The notes under the pieces are model-generated. The model saw only the letters and a program-made list of their open reading frames with translations, was not told the DNA's origin and did no database searches. This document shows positions 46,034-57,000 of a DNA stretch of 64,000 bases, piece after piece. Source of the stretch: Streptomyces griseomycini (lineage in GTDB: Bacteria > Actinomycetota > Actinomycetes > Streptomycetales > Streptomycetaceae); the NCBI RefSeq assembly GCF_014203535.1, contig NZ_JACHJI010000023.1, positions 1 to 64,000 of the forward strand, written 5' to 3'. Position 1 is the stretch's first letter. Each line of letters begins with the position of its first letter. The position numbers were made by a program, and so were the translations under genes.

Positions 46034-46846
46034 TCAGCCGGCGTTGCCGAAGAACTCCAGGATGCTCTTGTTCACGGCCTCGGGGTTCTCCAGGTAGCCG
46101 TAGTGGCCGGCGTCCGGGACGACCTCGAAGCCGGCGCCCGGGATGATCCCGGCCAGCTCCTCCCCCGCGCGCGGCGGGGTCACCAGGTCGTCGGCGAACG
46201 AGATGACGTGGCAGGGGACCCCGATCGCGGCGTACGCGCGGCGGCGGTCGGGCATCGGCTCGAGCCCCAGCTGGGCGCCCCGGCCGGCCTCGTTCTGCGT
46301 GGCGAGTTCCATCACGTCCAGCCAGTCGACGACGGACTGTTCGTCGTCCAGGGTGCGCGGCGACAGGCTCTGCATCGCCTGGACGACGGCCTGGTAGCGG
46401 GCGGGCAGCCGCACTCCCGACCGGTGCAGCTCGCGTTCGGCGCGGGCGAGCGCGGCGCGCAGGGCGTCGCTGCGGGCCCGGCTGGCCATGAGCACGGCCT
46501 GGCGCACCAGGTCCGGGTGGGTCAGGGCGAGTTCCTGGGCGACGTAGGCGCCCATCGATGTCCCGACCACGCGGAACGGACCGAGCCGGAGCCGGGCGGC
46601 GAGCGCGACGACGTCGGCGACCATGTCGTCGACGGTGAAGCCGTCGGCGCACACGTCCGTGGGCGGTATGCCGCGGTTGTCGAAGGTGATGACGCGGTAG
46701 CCGGCGGCGGTCAGCGCGGGCACCTGGTACATGTGCCAGGCGCGGCCCCCGCTGCCGGATCCCATGATCAGGACGACGGGTTCACCGGAGCCGTTGCCGT
46801 TGTCCTCGTAGCTGAGGCGGATGCCGTTGACGGTGGCGAGGGGCAT
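46034..46846 (-). CDS. Alpha/beta hydrolase
   Basis: Cytosolic alpha/beta-hydrolase of 270 residues: oxyanion region LIMGSGSGGRAW, nucleophile Ser in VVGTSMGAYVA, Asp in SFADDLVTPP and His in PDAGHYGYLE. It resembles 3-oxoadipate enol-lactonase and proline-iminopeptidase relatives rather than the GRSAM-type type II thioesterases. It starts 7 bases after the acylase stop with TAGGAG before ATG, so it is last in the minus-strand operon. A role in hydrolysing an intermediate, editing or resistance is possible. Confidence 0.85.
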   Translation of the reverse strand: MPLATVNGIRLSYEDNGNGSGEPVVLIMGSGSGGRAWHMYQVPALTAAGYRVITFDNRGIPPTDVCADGFTVDDMVADVVALAARLRLGPFRVVGTSMGAYVAQELALTHPDLVRQAVLMASRARSDALRAALARAERELHRSGVRLPARYQAVVQAMQSLSPRTLDDEQSVVDWLDVMELATQNEAGRGAQLGLEPMPDRRRAYAAIGVPCHVISFADDLVTPPRAGEELAGIIPGAGFEVVPDAGHYGYLENPEAVNKSILEFFGNAG

Positions 46847-46853
46847 GGTTCTC

Positions 46854-49322
46854 CTAGGGGGCGGTCAGGACGACGGTCCGCAGGTGCGGCGAGCGCAGGA
46901 TCTCCGCGAGGGTGAAGCGTTCCGGCACCCACGTCCCGCGGGAGTAGAGCCGCGTCTGGTCGGCGTGGTGCGGGGAGGCCGGGTCCGAGGACTGGGCGTA
47001 GGTGAGCAGGGTGGAGACGCGCGGCGCCGCCCGTTCGGGGAACTCCGTGACCTGGAGGAAGCTCGTGCCGGTCGTGACCTCGGTGGCGCCGGCCGCGGGG
47101 TCCCAGCGGGGGGTGATGACGTTGAGGACGCCGGCCTGGTGCGGGCCTCCGTGGAGGGGGATGCGCTCGCCGCCGCGCACCACGTACTGGTGCACCCCGA
47201 GGGGGGCGTCGAGGGCGATCCCGGCGGCGCGCAGTTCGGCGGCCGCCTCGCCGAACGCCCGTCGCACCTGAGGGTCGTCGACGGCCAGGGTGCGCGGGGT
47301 GTGCAGCGGGTCGGCGGGGTCGAACGGGGTGCGCCAGGGGCCTCCCGGCACCGCCTCGGCCTTGAGCACGAACCGGGCGAACAGCAGCGCGCCGCGGCTG
47401 TCCCGGCGGAAGGTGCCGTCCCAGGCCTCCAGGGCGGGGCAGGCCGCCGACACGTCGACGGGCCCGCGGGAGGAGGGCGCGAGGCCGCCCGGGAACGACC
47501 GGCACAGCCGGACGGCGTCGGCGCCGGCCAGTTCGGCGGCCCTGCTGTGGTCGCGGAAGAGGAGGTGCTGCGCCGCCGTGCGGGTGAGGCCGCGCCCGGG
47601 CAGCCCGTCCGTGCCGGCCAGCCGCCGCTCGGCGGTGAGGACGGCCTCCTGGGTGCGCAGGCTGCGCGGGGTGCCCTTGTCGCCGACGACGCGCGGGTAG
47701 TCGGTGAGCGGGGCCGCGGGGTTGGTCAGCCAGGGGCTGTTGTTGGCGTTGACGACGTAGTCGTCGCGGGCCAGGATCGGGAGCCTCGCGGGACCGAGCA
47801 GTCCGGGTTCGACGGCGTCGGGATCGCTGCCCCAGGCACAGTCGCCGCGTCCTCCGTCGAGGACGGGTACGCCGCTGACGGCGAACACCCGCTCCCCCAA
47901 CGGCGTGGAGCAGCGCTCGGCCAGGTCGTCGGTGACGTGCGGGACGACCTGGAGGTCCGCGTACAGGGTCCGGCCCCGGCGGTCGGCGGCGACGGTGTTG
48001 ACCCAGGGCAGGCCCTGGGTGCGGGTGAGAACGCGGCGTACGTCGTCGGTGTCGCGGGCCCGGCCGAGGCCGAGCCAGCTGTTGACGGCGCGCAGGTTGC
48101 CGGCGTTGGCGTCGCGCAGGACGTGGGCGCTGCGGGTGGTCCAGGGCAGCGGGAAGCCGCCGGGGCCCGTGCCGGTGACGGGGCCGTAGCGGGTTTCCCA
48201 GAGCGTCCGCCGGACGGTGTCCTCGGTGCCGTCGGCGGCGCGGACGCGCACCGTGACGCGGTGGGCGCGCATCGGCTCGGGCACCCCGTCGACGAGGTAG
48301 CGGGTGGGGTCGCCGGGGACGAGCGGCACCTCGTACAGGCCGTAGGTCGCGGCGGTGGAGACGGTGTGGGTCCAGGCGAGGTCGCGGTTGTGGCCGATGA
48401 GGACCGCGGGGAAGCCGAGCAGGGAGGCGCCGGAGACGTCGAGGCGGCCGGGGATGGTCAGGTGGCTCTGCCAGAACCGGCGTGCTCCGTGCCAGGGGAA
48501 GTGCGGGTTGGCCAGCAGCACGGCGCGGGCGTCGCCTCCGCTGCCGCGGCTGCCCGTGGCGAGGGCGTTGCTGCCCAGCTCGCCGTCTCCGCGGGCGGCC
48601 CGGACGGCGGCACCCAGCCCGGACGCCGTGGCCTCGAGGGACGAGGGGGACGTGGCGGACGTGCCGGACGGGCCGGGCGCGGGCGGGCGGGCCGCGGTGA
48701 TGCCGTCCATCATCGTGCCGGCGCCCGACATGGTGGCCACGGCGTGGAAGTGGCGGTACACGTCGAGCGCGGTGACGGGCTTTACCCATGCCTTCCCGCG
48801 GCAGGCCGGATCGTCGGCGCCGGCCGTCCCGGTCTCGGCCACGTACCGGTTGTAGCCGCGCACGTAGCCGTCGACGAGCTGCCGGACCTCGGGTTCGGGA
48901 CCGAGGGGCGGCGGCTGCGCGACCAGCCTCTCGACCGTGCGGGAGTCCTTGAGTCGCTGGAAGTACAGGTCACTGGTGAGGCTGTCGCCCGCGACGCCCA
49001 GGCCGGAGTCGGCGGGTGCGTCGGGGCCGAGGTGGCGGGAGCGTTCGGCGCGGACGGTGAGGTAGGCGTCCGCCAGGACGCACAGGTTGTCCGTCGCCGA
49101 CGCGTAGCCGTAGCCGTAGCCGAGTCCCCGCCAGTCGCCGGCCCTGATGTGCGGGACTCCGTGTTCGGTGTACCGGATCACGACGGGCCGGCCGTTGCCG
49201 GCCGGCCCGTCGGGTGGTGCCGGCGCGGCCGGCGCGGCGGTGGCACCCGCCAGCGTGATCCCGGCCAGTAGCGAGGCGAGTGCCCCGCGGGTCCGTGCGG
49301 GCAGCCGGGTCACGCGCGGCAT
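46854..49322 (-). CDS. Secreted penicillin/aculeacin-type acylase (Ntn hydrolase)
   Basis: Precursor of 822 residues with a signal peptide (Arg-rich start, ALASLLAGITLAGATAAPAA), an alpha-chain region (VIRYTEHGVPHIRA, GYGYASATDNLC) and the beta-chain N-terminal nucleophile Ser about 251 in ELGSNALATG; LANPHFPWHGARRFWQ and IGHNRDLAWTHTVS follow as in the family. Such enzymes self-cleave and remove acyl groups from amides outside the cell (aculeacin, penicillins, quorum lactones). In telomycin and saframycin pathways a similar acylase strips a fatty-acyl group from an inactive precursor. I infer that role here. It lies 75 bases after mbtH in the same direction. Confidence 0.92.
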   Translation of the reverse strand: MPRVTRLPARTRGALASLLAGITLAGATAAPAAPAPPDGPAGNGRPVVIRYTEHGVPHIRAGDWRGLGYGYGYASATDNLCVLADAYLTVRAERSRHLGPDAPADSGLGVAGDSLTSDLYFQRLKDSRTVERLVAQPPPLGPEPEVRQLVDGYVRGYNRYVAETGTAGADDPACRGKAWVKPVTALDVYRHFHAVATMSGAGTMMDGITAARPPAPGPSGTSATSPSSLEATASGLGAAVRAARGDGELGSNALATGSRGSGGDARAVLLANPHFPWHGARRFWQSHLTIPGRLDVSGASLLGFPAVLIGHNRDLAWTHTVSTAATYGLYEVPLVPGDPTRYLVDGVPEPMRAHRVTVRVRAADGTEDTVRRTLWETRYGPVTGTGPGGFPLPWTTRSAHVLRDANAGNLRAVNSWLGLGRARDTDDVRRVLTRTQGLPWVNTVAADRRGRTLYADLQVVPHVTDDLAERCSTPLGERVFAVSGVPVLDGGRGDCAWGSDPDAVEPGLLGPARLPILARDDYVVNANNSPWLTNPAAPLTDYPRVVGDKGTPRSLRTQEAVLTAERRLAGTDGLPGRGLTRTAAQHLLFRDHSRAAELAGADAVRLCRSFPGGLAPSSRGPVDVSAACPALEAWDGTFRRDSRGALLFARFVLKAEAVPGGPWRTPFDPADPLHTPRTLAVDDPQVRRAFGEAAAELRAAGIALDAPLGVHQYVVRGGERIPLHGGPHQAGVLNVITPRWDPAAGATEVTTGTSFLQVTEFPERAAPRVSTLLTYAQSSDPASPHHADQTRLYSRGTWVPERFTLAEILRSPHLRTVVLTAP

Positions 49323-49397
49323 GCGTGCGGCCCCCCTTTCTGCTCGTTCGAATCGGGTGGGTCCCTCGGGGGGACGGGGGTGCCGGGGCGGCGTCCG

Positions 49398-49622
49398 TCA
49401 GGCGGCGCCGGCCTTCTCCATGGCCTCGACGAGGCTCTTGGGCCGCATGTCGGTCCAGTGCTCGTTGACGAAGTCGAGCGCCGACTGCCGGTCCGTCTCC
49501 TTCAGCGCGACCTGCCAGCCCGCCGGTACCTCGACGAACGCGGGCCACAGGGAGTGCTGGCCCTCGTCGTTGACGAGGACCAGGTAGGTGCCGTCGGGGT
49601 CCTCGAACGGGTTGGTGCTCAT
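49398..49622 (-). CDS. MbtH-like protein
   Basis: Small NRPS partner of 74 residues that binds and activates A domains. It carries the family signature: NPFEDPDGTYLVLVNDEGQ, HSLWPAFVEVPAGW and EHWTDMRPKSL, with the conserved Trp residues. I chose ATG 49622, which has GAGGAGG before it, rather than an in-frame start 45 bases upstream. Hpg-type A domains usually need an MbtH protein, which agrees with the rest of the cluster. Confidence 0.96.
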   Translation of the reverse strand: MSTNPFEDPDGTYLVLVNDEGQHSLWPAFVEVPAGWQVALKETDRQSALDFVNEHWTDMRPKSLVEAMEKAGAA

Positions 49623-49650
49623 CTGGGTGTCCTCCTCGGATGGGGCGCGG

Positions 49651-50898
49651 TCACACGCTTGCGCCACGCGTCTCGTGGTACCGGGCGAGTCCCGCCGGGT
49701 CCGGCTCGAAGCGCACGGGCAGCGAGCTGAAGCCGGTCAGGAAGTTGGAGTGGATGCGCCGGGCGGGCCCGGCGACCTCGAAGCCCCGGCTGAAGGTCCG
49801 CAGCGCCGAGAGCAGTTCGGACACCTCGACGCGGCCCAGGTAGGCGCCGAGGCAGAAGTGCGGGCCGTAGCCGAACGCGATGTGCTTGTTGGGCGTGCGG
49901 CCCAGCGTGAAGGCGTACGGGTCGTCGAAGACGGCCTCGTCGCGGTTGCCGGAGCTGTGCCACAGGGTGACGATGTCGCCCGCGGCGATGCGCACGCCGC
50001 CCACCTCGGTGTCGGTCAGGCAGGTGCGGCCGAAGTGCATGGCCGGCGTGGCCCAGCGCAGTACCTCCTCGGCTGCCGTGCCGAGGCTGACGTCCCCGCC
50101 GCGCAGCAGCTGCCACTGCGCGGGGTGGCCGGCGAGGGTGCGCACGGCGTCGATCATCGAGAGCCGGCTCGTCTCGTCGCCGCCGATGATGAGGCTGTAG
50201 CAGTTGAGGACCATCTCGTCCTCGGTGAGCGACTGGCCGTCGATCTCGCCGCAGGCGAGGACGCTGATCACGTCGTCGCCCGGGGAGGCCCGGCGCTGCT
50301 CGACGAGGTCGCCGAAGTACAGCAGGATCTCGTTGCGGGCCATGAGGGCGTCGACCTCGCCGGCGTCCTCCGCGTCCGAGCTCAGCGCGGACTTGGTGAG
50401 CGACAGCAGGAACTCCCTGTCCGACGCGGGGACTCCGAGGAGGTCGGCGATGGTGCCCATCGGGATGTGGCTCGCGATGTCCTCGGCGAAGTCGCACGTG
50501 CCGCGCTCGACCGCCTCGGCCACCAGCCGCCTGGTGTTCTCCCGCACCCGTTCCGCGATGCGCTCCAGGGCACGCGGGGAGAACGCCCTGAGCATGATCT
50601 TCCGCAGTTCGCGGTGGCGGTGGCCGTCGGTGACGGCGAGCATCTGGCCGGCCGCGGAGTCCCCGCCGGCCAGCAGGGTGACCAGCAAGTTCCCCCGCTC
50701 CGACGTGAAGTTCACGTTGTCCCGGTAGACCGCCATGATGTCGGCGTGGCGGCTGACGACCCAGAAGCCGGGGTTGTCCCCCCGGGGCGGGTGCCAGGCC
50801 ACCGGACTGTGCTCTCTGAGCTGTTTCCAGAAGTCCGTGAGATCGGAGTGGAACGTCTGCGGGTCCGCCAGGTCCACGTCGTGGATCAGTTCCGTCAT
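49651..50898 (-). CDS. Cytochrome P450 (second, beta-hydroxylase-like)
   Basis: P450 of 415 residues: I helix SLIIGGDETSRLS, ExxR in AAEEVLRWA and haem loop FGYGPHFCLGAYLGR. The GGDETS helix resembles P450s that beta-hydroxylate amino acids on NRPS carrier domains (NovI, skyllamycin P450) more than free-substrate P450s. That suggests beta-hydroxylation of a tethered residue, which is inference. ATG 50898 gives normal length; in-frame starts up to 50985 exist. The upstream gap 50899-51077 includes TGCTAGCGT, a possible extended -10 for its own promoter. It lies between NRPS-C and mbtH. Confidence 0.93.
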   Translation of the reverse strand: MTELIHDVDLADPQTFHSDLTDFWKQLREHSPVAWHPPRGDNPGFWVVSRHADIMAVYRDNVNFTSERGNLLVTLLAGGDSAAGQMLAVTDGHRHRELRKIMLRAFSPRALERIAERVRENTRRLVAEAVERGTCDFAEDIASHIPMGTIADLLGVPASDREFLLSLTKSALSSDAEDAGEVDALMARNEILLYFGDLVEQRRASPGDDVISVLACGEIDGQSLTEDEMVLNCYSLIIGGDETSRLSMIDAVRTLAGHPAQWQLLRGGDVSLGTAAEEVLRWATPAMHFGRTCLTDTEVGGVRIAAGDIVTLWHSSGNRDEAVFDDPYAFTLGRTPNKHIAFGYGPHFCLGAYLGRVEVSELLSALRTFSRGFEVAGPARRIHSNFLTGFSSLPVRFEPDPAGLARYHETRGASV

Positions 50899-51077
50899 GC
50901 CGCGGATTACCCCGTTCGTCGTGGTCGGAGTCACCGGAGTTACCGGATTTTCGGGAGTCGACGGCCGATGCTCCGACGCTAGCACCGGCCGTCGAGCAGG
51001 GGCATCGTCCTTAAGCGGCGGCTGAATGACGCACGGTCACCATCCGCCCGGGGGAGCCGGTTCGGGGTCGTGCCTGC

Positions 51078-54000
51078 TCACAGGGCGTCGGCCAGGGCAC
51101 GGCCGATGACGGCGACCGCCTCGGCGTCGGAGAGCATCCCGCCGTGCGTGGAGTCCACGTCGTGGTTGGCGATGGTGCCCTTGACGTACGGCCGCCAGGC
51201 CTCCGGCACGAGCCTGGCCCGGACCTCCTCGGGGTACTCCACGCCGGGCGTGGGGCGCCGGGCGGTGAAGAAGAGCAGGTCCCCGCCGAACACGCCGGCC
51301 CGGAAGGTGCCCATCAGCCGGTTGTTGTGGACGTAGGCGTTCATGCTCTTCACCAGGCCCTGCTCGCCCAGCGCGGCGAGGCGGTTGTTCTCCTCCTCCA
51401 GGTACGCGGCGTACCGGGCGAGCACCGCGTCGCGGTCCCGGGCCAGCTCCTGCATGTCGAAGGAGAAGCCGGACGCCAGCAGCGGGGCGATGATCTCGTG
51501 GTCGGCCCAGCCGGGCGCCTCCGCCTCCAGGTCGGGCGGGAAGGTGTCCATGATGCCGAGCATCCGCACCTCCTCGCCCTGCTCCTCCAGCCGGACGGCG
51601 ACGGCGTGGGCGACCAGGCCGCCGAAGGACCAGCCGAGCACCGCGTAGGGGCCCGTCGGCTGGACCGTGCGCATGCGGGCGACGTAGTCGTCCGCCATCT
51701 CCGCGATCGAGTCGGGCATCCGGTCCGGCTCGGTCAGCCCGCGGGCCTGGAGTCCGTACACGGGCTGCTCGGGGTCCAGGTGGGTGAGCAGGCCGGAGAA
51801 CGACCAGCTGGTGCCGGAGCCCGGGTGGATGCAGAACAGCGGCGGACGGTCGCCCCTCGGGCGCAGCGGCAGCAGCGGGTCGAGCGGATCGCGTGAGGTG
51901 TCCGAGCCCAGTGCGCGGGCCAGGCCCGCCACGGTCGGCGCCTCGAAGACGGTCCGTACGGAGATCTCCACGCCGAGGTCCGAGCGGATCCGGCGGACCA
52001 GCCGGGTGGCGAGGAAGGAGTGCCCGCCGAGCCGGAAGAAGTCGTCGTGGACGCCCACCGCGTCCACCTCGAGCAGCTCGGCGAACAGGTCGGCGAGGAC
52101 CTTCTCCTCCGGGGTGCGCGGATGGGCGAGGGACGCCGCGGCGGGGCGCGGCGCGGGCAGGGCGCGGCGGTCCAGCTTGCCGTTGCGGGTCAGGGGCAGG
52201 GCGTCCAGGGCGACGAACGCGGAGGGGACCATGTACTCGGGCAGGCCGGCCCGGACGTGCGCGGCCAGCGTCTCGTCGAGCGCCTCGGCGGTGGCCGGGC
52301 CGGCGGTCTCGTCCGGTACGACGTAGGCCACCAGGCGCTTCTCGCCGGGTGAGTCCTCGCGGACGACCACGGCGGCCTTCGCGACGGCCGGGTGGCGGAC
52401 CAGCGCCGCCTCCACCTCGCCGGGTTCGACGCGGAAGCCGCGGATCTTCACCTGGAAGTCGGCGCGGCCGATGTACCTGATCTGTCCTTCGCGGGTCCAG
52501 CGGACCAGGTCGCCGGTGCGGTACATGCGTTCGCCGGGCTCCCCGAACGGGTCGGCGACGAAGCGCTCGGCGGTCATGCCGGGCCGCTTGAGGTAGCCGC
52601 GGCCGAGTCCGGCGCCGGCGATGTACAGCTCACCGGTGCGGCCGGGCGCCACGGGGCGCAGCGCCGCGTCGAGGACCCGCAGGCGGGCGTTGTCCACGGG
52701 TCCGCCCATGGTGGGCGCGTCCTCCCACTCCGCGGGGTCCGCGGGCAGCACCCAGCCGGTCATCACGTGGGTCTCGGTGGGGCCGTACTGGTTGTGCAGG
52801 CGCCGGCCGGGCACCAGGGAGTGGAAGGCGCGCAGGGAGTCGCCGGCCACCAGCGCCTCGCCGGACTGGACGATGTCGCGCAGTTCGGGCAGGTCCAGGC
52901 CGCGTTCGCGGGCCGCGTCGGCGACCGCCTCCACGACGAGGTTGGGTGCGAACAACTCCTGTACGCCGTGCCGGTCCAGCCACTGCACCAGGCGCTCGGA
53001 GTCGCGCCGCACGTCCTCGGGGCACTGCACCAGCGTCTTGCCGTACAGCAGCGCCGAGAGGATCTCCTGCACGGACACGTCGAACCCGATGGGCGCGAAC
53101 TGGGCGGTGATCCGGTTGCCGGCGAGGAGCCCGTCCTGCCAGGCGACCAGGTTGGCCGGGCCGCCGGCCTGCATGACCACGGGCTTGGGGCGTCCGGTGG
53201 AGCCGGAGGTGTAGATGACGTACAGCGGGTGCCGGGGCAGGGCCGGCGAGGTGCGCTCGGCGTCGGTGACGTCGGTGTCGGGGAGCGCCTCGAGGGCGTC
53301 AAGGACCGCCGGGTCGTCGAGCGGGACGGTGCCCGCGCGCTCCCCGGGCAGACCGGCGGCCACGTCGGAGGTGGTCAGGAGGACTTCCGGGTCGGCGTCG
53401 TCGAGCATGTAGGCGACGCGCTCGGCGGGGTGGGCCGGGTCGACGGGCACGTACGCGGCGCCGGTCTTGAGGATCGCGCAGACCGCGGTCACCTGGAGCG
53501 GCGAGCGGGGCAGGGCGATGGCGACGTACGACTCCGGGCCCACACCGCGGCCGATGAGCAGCCGGGCGAGCCGGTTGGCCCGCGCGTTGAGCTCGCCGTA
53601 CGTCACGTGCTCGACGGGGCCGGGTGCCGCGTCGTCCGCGACGGCCTCGTGCACCACGGCCGGGGTGTCCGGCCGCCGCGCGGCCCACTCCTCGAACAGC
53701 TCCGGCAGGGGCCGCCAGGGGTGCTCCCGGGTGGTGGCGTTCCACTCGGTGAGGACCTGGTCGCGGTCCCGGTCCGCGAGGACGTCGATGCGGCGCACCC
53801 GGGCGGCCGGGTTCTCCACGACGAGCGCGAGGAGCCGCAGCAGGGAGTCCACGACGGACCGGGCGGTGTCCTCGTCGAACAGGTCGCGGGCGTACTCCAG
53901 GGAGGCGATCATCCCGGCGGGCGTCCCGTCGGCGCCGCGCCGTTCCGCGAAGGAGAACAGCAGGTCGAACTTGGCGGTGTCGACGGTGACGGGCTCGTTG

Positions 54001-57000
54001 GCGACGGTGAGGCCGGGCAGCCGCCCCTGCACGTCGGCGGCGGCCTGCTGGTCGTTGTTGTCGAAGGCCAGCTGGACCTGGTACAGCGGGTGGCGGGCCA
54101 GGGACCGCTGGGGGTTGAGGATCTCGACGAGGCGTTCGAACGGCACGTCCTGGTGGGCGTAGGCGGCGAGGTCGACGTCGCGCACCCGGGCCACCAGTTC
54201 GGTGAAGGTGGGGTCGCCGGACACGTCGGTGCGCAGGACCAGGGAGTTGACGAAGAAGCCGACCAGTTCGCCGACGGCGTCGTCGGTGCGGCCCGCGATG
54301 GGCGTGCCGATGGGGATGTCGGTGCCGGCGCCGAGCCGGGACAGCAGCGCGGCGAGCCCCGCCTGGACGACCATGAACAGGGTGGAGCGGGTGTCGCGGG
54401 CGAGCTTCGCGAGTCCGGCGTGCGTGCGCTCGGGCACGTCGAAGACGAGCATGCCGCCCTCGCCGCTGGACACCAGGGGCCGTTCGCGGTCGGCGGGCAG
54501 CTCGAGCTGCTCCGGCAGGCCGGCCAACTGCTCGGTCCAGTGGGCGAGCTGGCGCGAGAGGACGGATTCGGGGTCGTCCTCGCTGCCCAGCATCTTCCGC
54601 TGCCACACGCTGTAGTCGGCGTAGTTCACCGGCAGCGGCTCCCACCGCGGGGCGTGCCCGGTGTGCCGTGCCGCGTAGGCGACGGTCAGGTCGCGGCGCA
54701 GCAGCGGCATGGACCAGCCGTCCGCGGCGATGTGGTGCATGAGCAGCAGCAGGACGTGCTCGGTCTCGGAGATCTGGAACAGCCAGACCTTCAGCGGCGG
54801 TTGCTCCGACAGGTCGAAGCGGTGCCGTACGGCCTCGTCGAGCAGCCCGCGCAGCCGGCCCTCGTCGGTGGGGACGACCTCGACGGCGACGGGCGCGGGC
54901 GGCAGGGCCCGCTGGTACGGGCCGTTCGCGTCCTCCGCGAAGACGGTGCGCAGCGGCTCGTGCCGGGTGACGACGTCGGTGAGCGCGGCGCGCAGCGCGG
55001 CGTGGTCGAGGCGGCCGGTGAGGCGCAGCGGCACGGGCAGGTTGTAGCTGGGGTTGGGGCCCTCCACGCTGTGCAGGAACCACAGGCGCTGCTGGGCGAA
55101 GGACAGCGGGACGCGCGGCGGCCGCGGGACCGCCGGGGTGATGCCGCCGCGGCCGCCGCCGCTGCGGTCCAGGACGGCGGAGAGCGCGGCCACCGTCGGC
55201 GCCTCGAACAGTTCCCGGATGGCGAGTTCGGTGCGCAGCGTGGAGCGGATGCGGCTGACGAGGCGGGTGGCCAGCAGGGAGTTCCCGCCCCGCTCGAAGA
55301 GGTTGTCGTCGATGCCGATCCGGGGCAGCCCCAGCACCTCGGCGAACAGGCCGCAGAGGATCTCCTCGCGGGGGCTGCGCGGGCCGCGGCCCAGGACGGC
55401 GGTGTCCCAGTCGGGGTCGGGCAGCGCCTTGGGGTTCACCTTGCCGTTCGGCAGCACCGGCAGCGCGTCGAGCACCACGAACGCCGTCGGCACCATGTAG
55501 CCGGGCAGGGTCTGCGCGGTGTGTGCGCGCAGGCCCTCGGGGTCCGGGGTGTCCGCGCCGCCGCCGGCCGCGGGCACCACGTAGGCCACGAGGCGCTTCT
55601 CGCCCGCCGGGTCCCGGCGGGCGACGACGACCGCCTGCCCGACGGAGGAGTGGCGGGCGACGGTGGCCTCCACCTCGGCGGGTTCGATCCGGAAGCCGCG
55701 GATCTTGACCTGGTGGTCGGCGCGTCCGACGAACTCCAGGACGCCGCCGGGGGTGCGCCGCACCAGGTCGCCCGTGCGGTACATGCGGGAGCCGGCCGGG
55801 CCGAACGGGTCGGGGACGAAGCGCTCCGCGGTGAGGGCGGAGCGGCCCGCGTAGCCGCGCGCCACGCCGGCGCCGCCGACGTACAGCTCGCCGGTCACCC
55901 CGTCGGGGACGGGCAGGAGGCCGCCGTCCAGGACGTACAGGCGGGTGTTGTCCATGGCGCCGCCGATGGGGACCGTGGAGCCGAGCGCGTCGGCCGTGGT
56001 CACCGCGTGGTGGGTGGCGTTCATGGTGATCTCGGTCGGGCCGTAGAGGTTGGTGACCGTCAGGCCGGGGCAGTGCTCCAGGACCCGGCGGAACGCCTGC
56101 GCGGAGGCGGCGTCGCCGCCCGTGGTGACCTCCCGCATGCCGGCGAAGACCTCGGGGCGTTCCTCGGCGAGCACGTTGAACAGCGCGGTCGTGAGCAGGG
56201 CGCCGGTGACGCCGTGCCCGGTGATGGTGCGGGCCACCGCGTCCACGTCGGTCTCGCCGGGCGGGACGACGACGATCCGGTTGCCCGCGAGCAGCGGTAC
56301 CCACAGCTCGTAGGTGGAGGCGTCGAAGGCGAGGGTGGCGTTCATCAGGACGGACTCGTGGGCGCCGGTGTGCCAGCGGCCGTCGAGGGCGAGCTCGGCG
56401 ACGCCCCGCTGGGTCACCACGACGCCCTTGGGCCGGCCGGTGGAGCCGGAGGTGAACATCACGTACGCCGCCTGGTCGGGGTGCACGGCCACCCCGGGGT
56501 CGTCGGCCGGCCACTCCCCCGCGTCCGGGTCGTCCACGACGATCGTGGGCACGCCGAGCGCGTCGGCGAGTTCGTCGGCGCGCGGCGCGGTCGCCCGGTC
56601 CGTGACGACGGCCCGGGCCCCGGCCTCCCCGGCGGCGTCGCGCATCCGGTCCAGGGGGAAGCCGTGGTGGAGGGGCACGTAGTGGCCGCCCGTCTTGAGG
56701 ACGCCGAGCACGGCGACCGGAACCTCGGGCGAGCGTTCCATCAGCAGCACGACCGCCGACTCGGGGCCGACGCCCGCGTCGGCGAGCCGGTGCGCCAGCC
56801 GGTTGGCGCGCGCGTCGAGTCCGGCGTACGTGAGCGTGCGGTCGTCGGTCACGACGGCGGGGGCGTCGGGCACCCGGCGGACCTGGGCCCGGAACAGCTC
56901 GGGCAGGGCGGCGTCGGGCACCTCGCGTGCGGTGCCGGCCGAGTTCTCCGGCAGGGTGGGTGCCCCGCCCGGCTCGGTGGCGGCGGTGATCCGGGCGACG

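Noticed and set aside
46034..46846. Type II thioesterase call for the alpha/beta hydrolase
   Set aside because: Motifs around the serine and the overall pattern fit general alpha/beta hydrolases better than the NRPS editing thioesterases.
39603..51020. Repeated TTAAGCGG near 39605 and 51012 and TTAAG near 37565 as a shared operator
   Set aside because: Only 8 bases match, at different distances from starts; too short to support.
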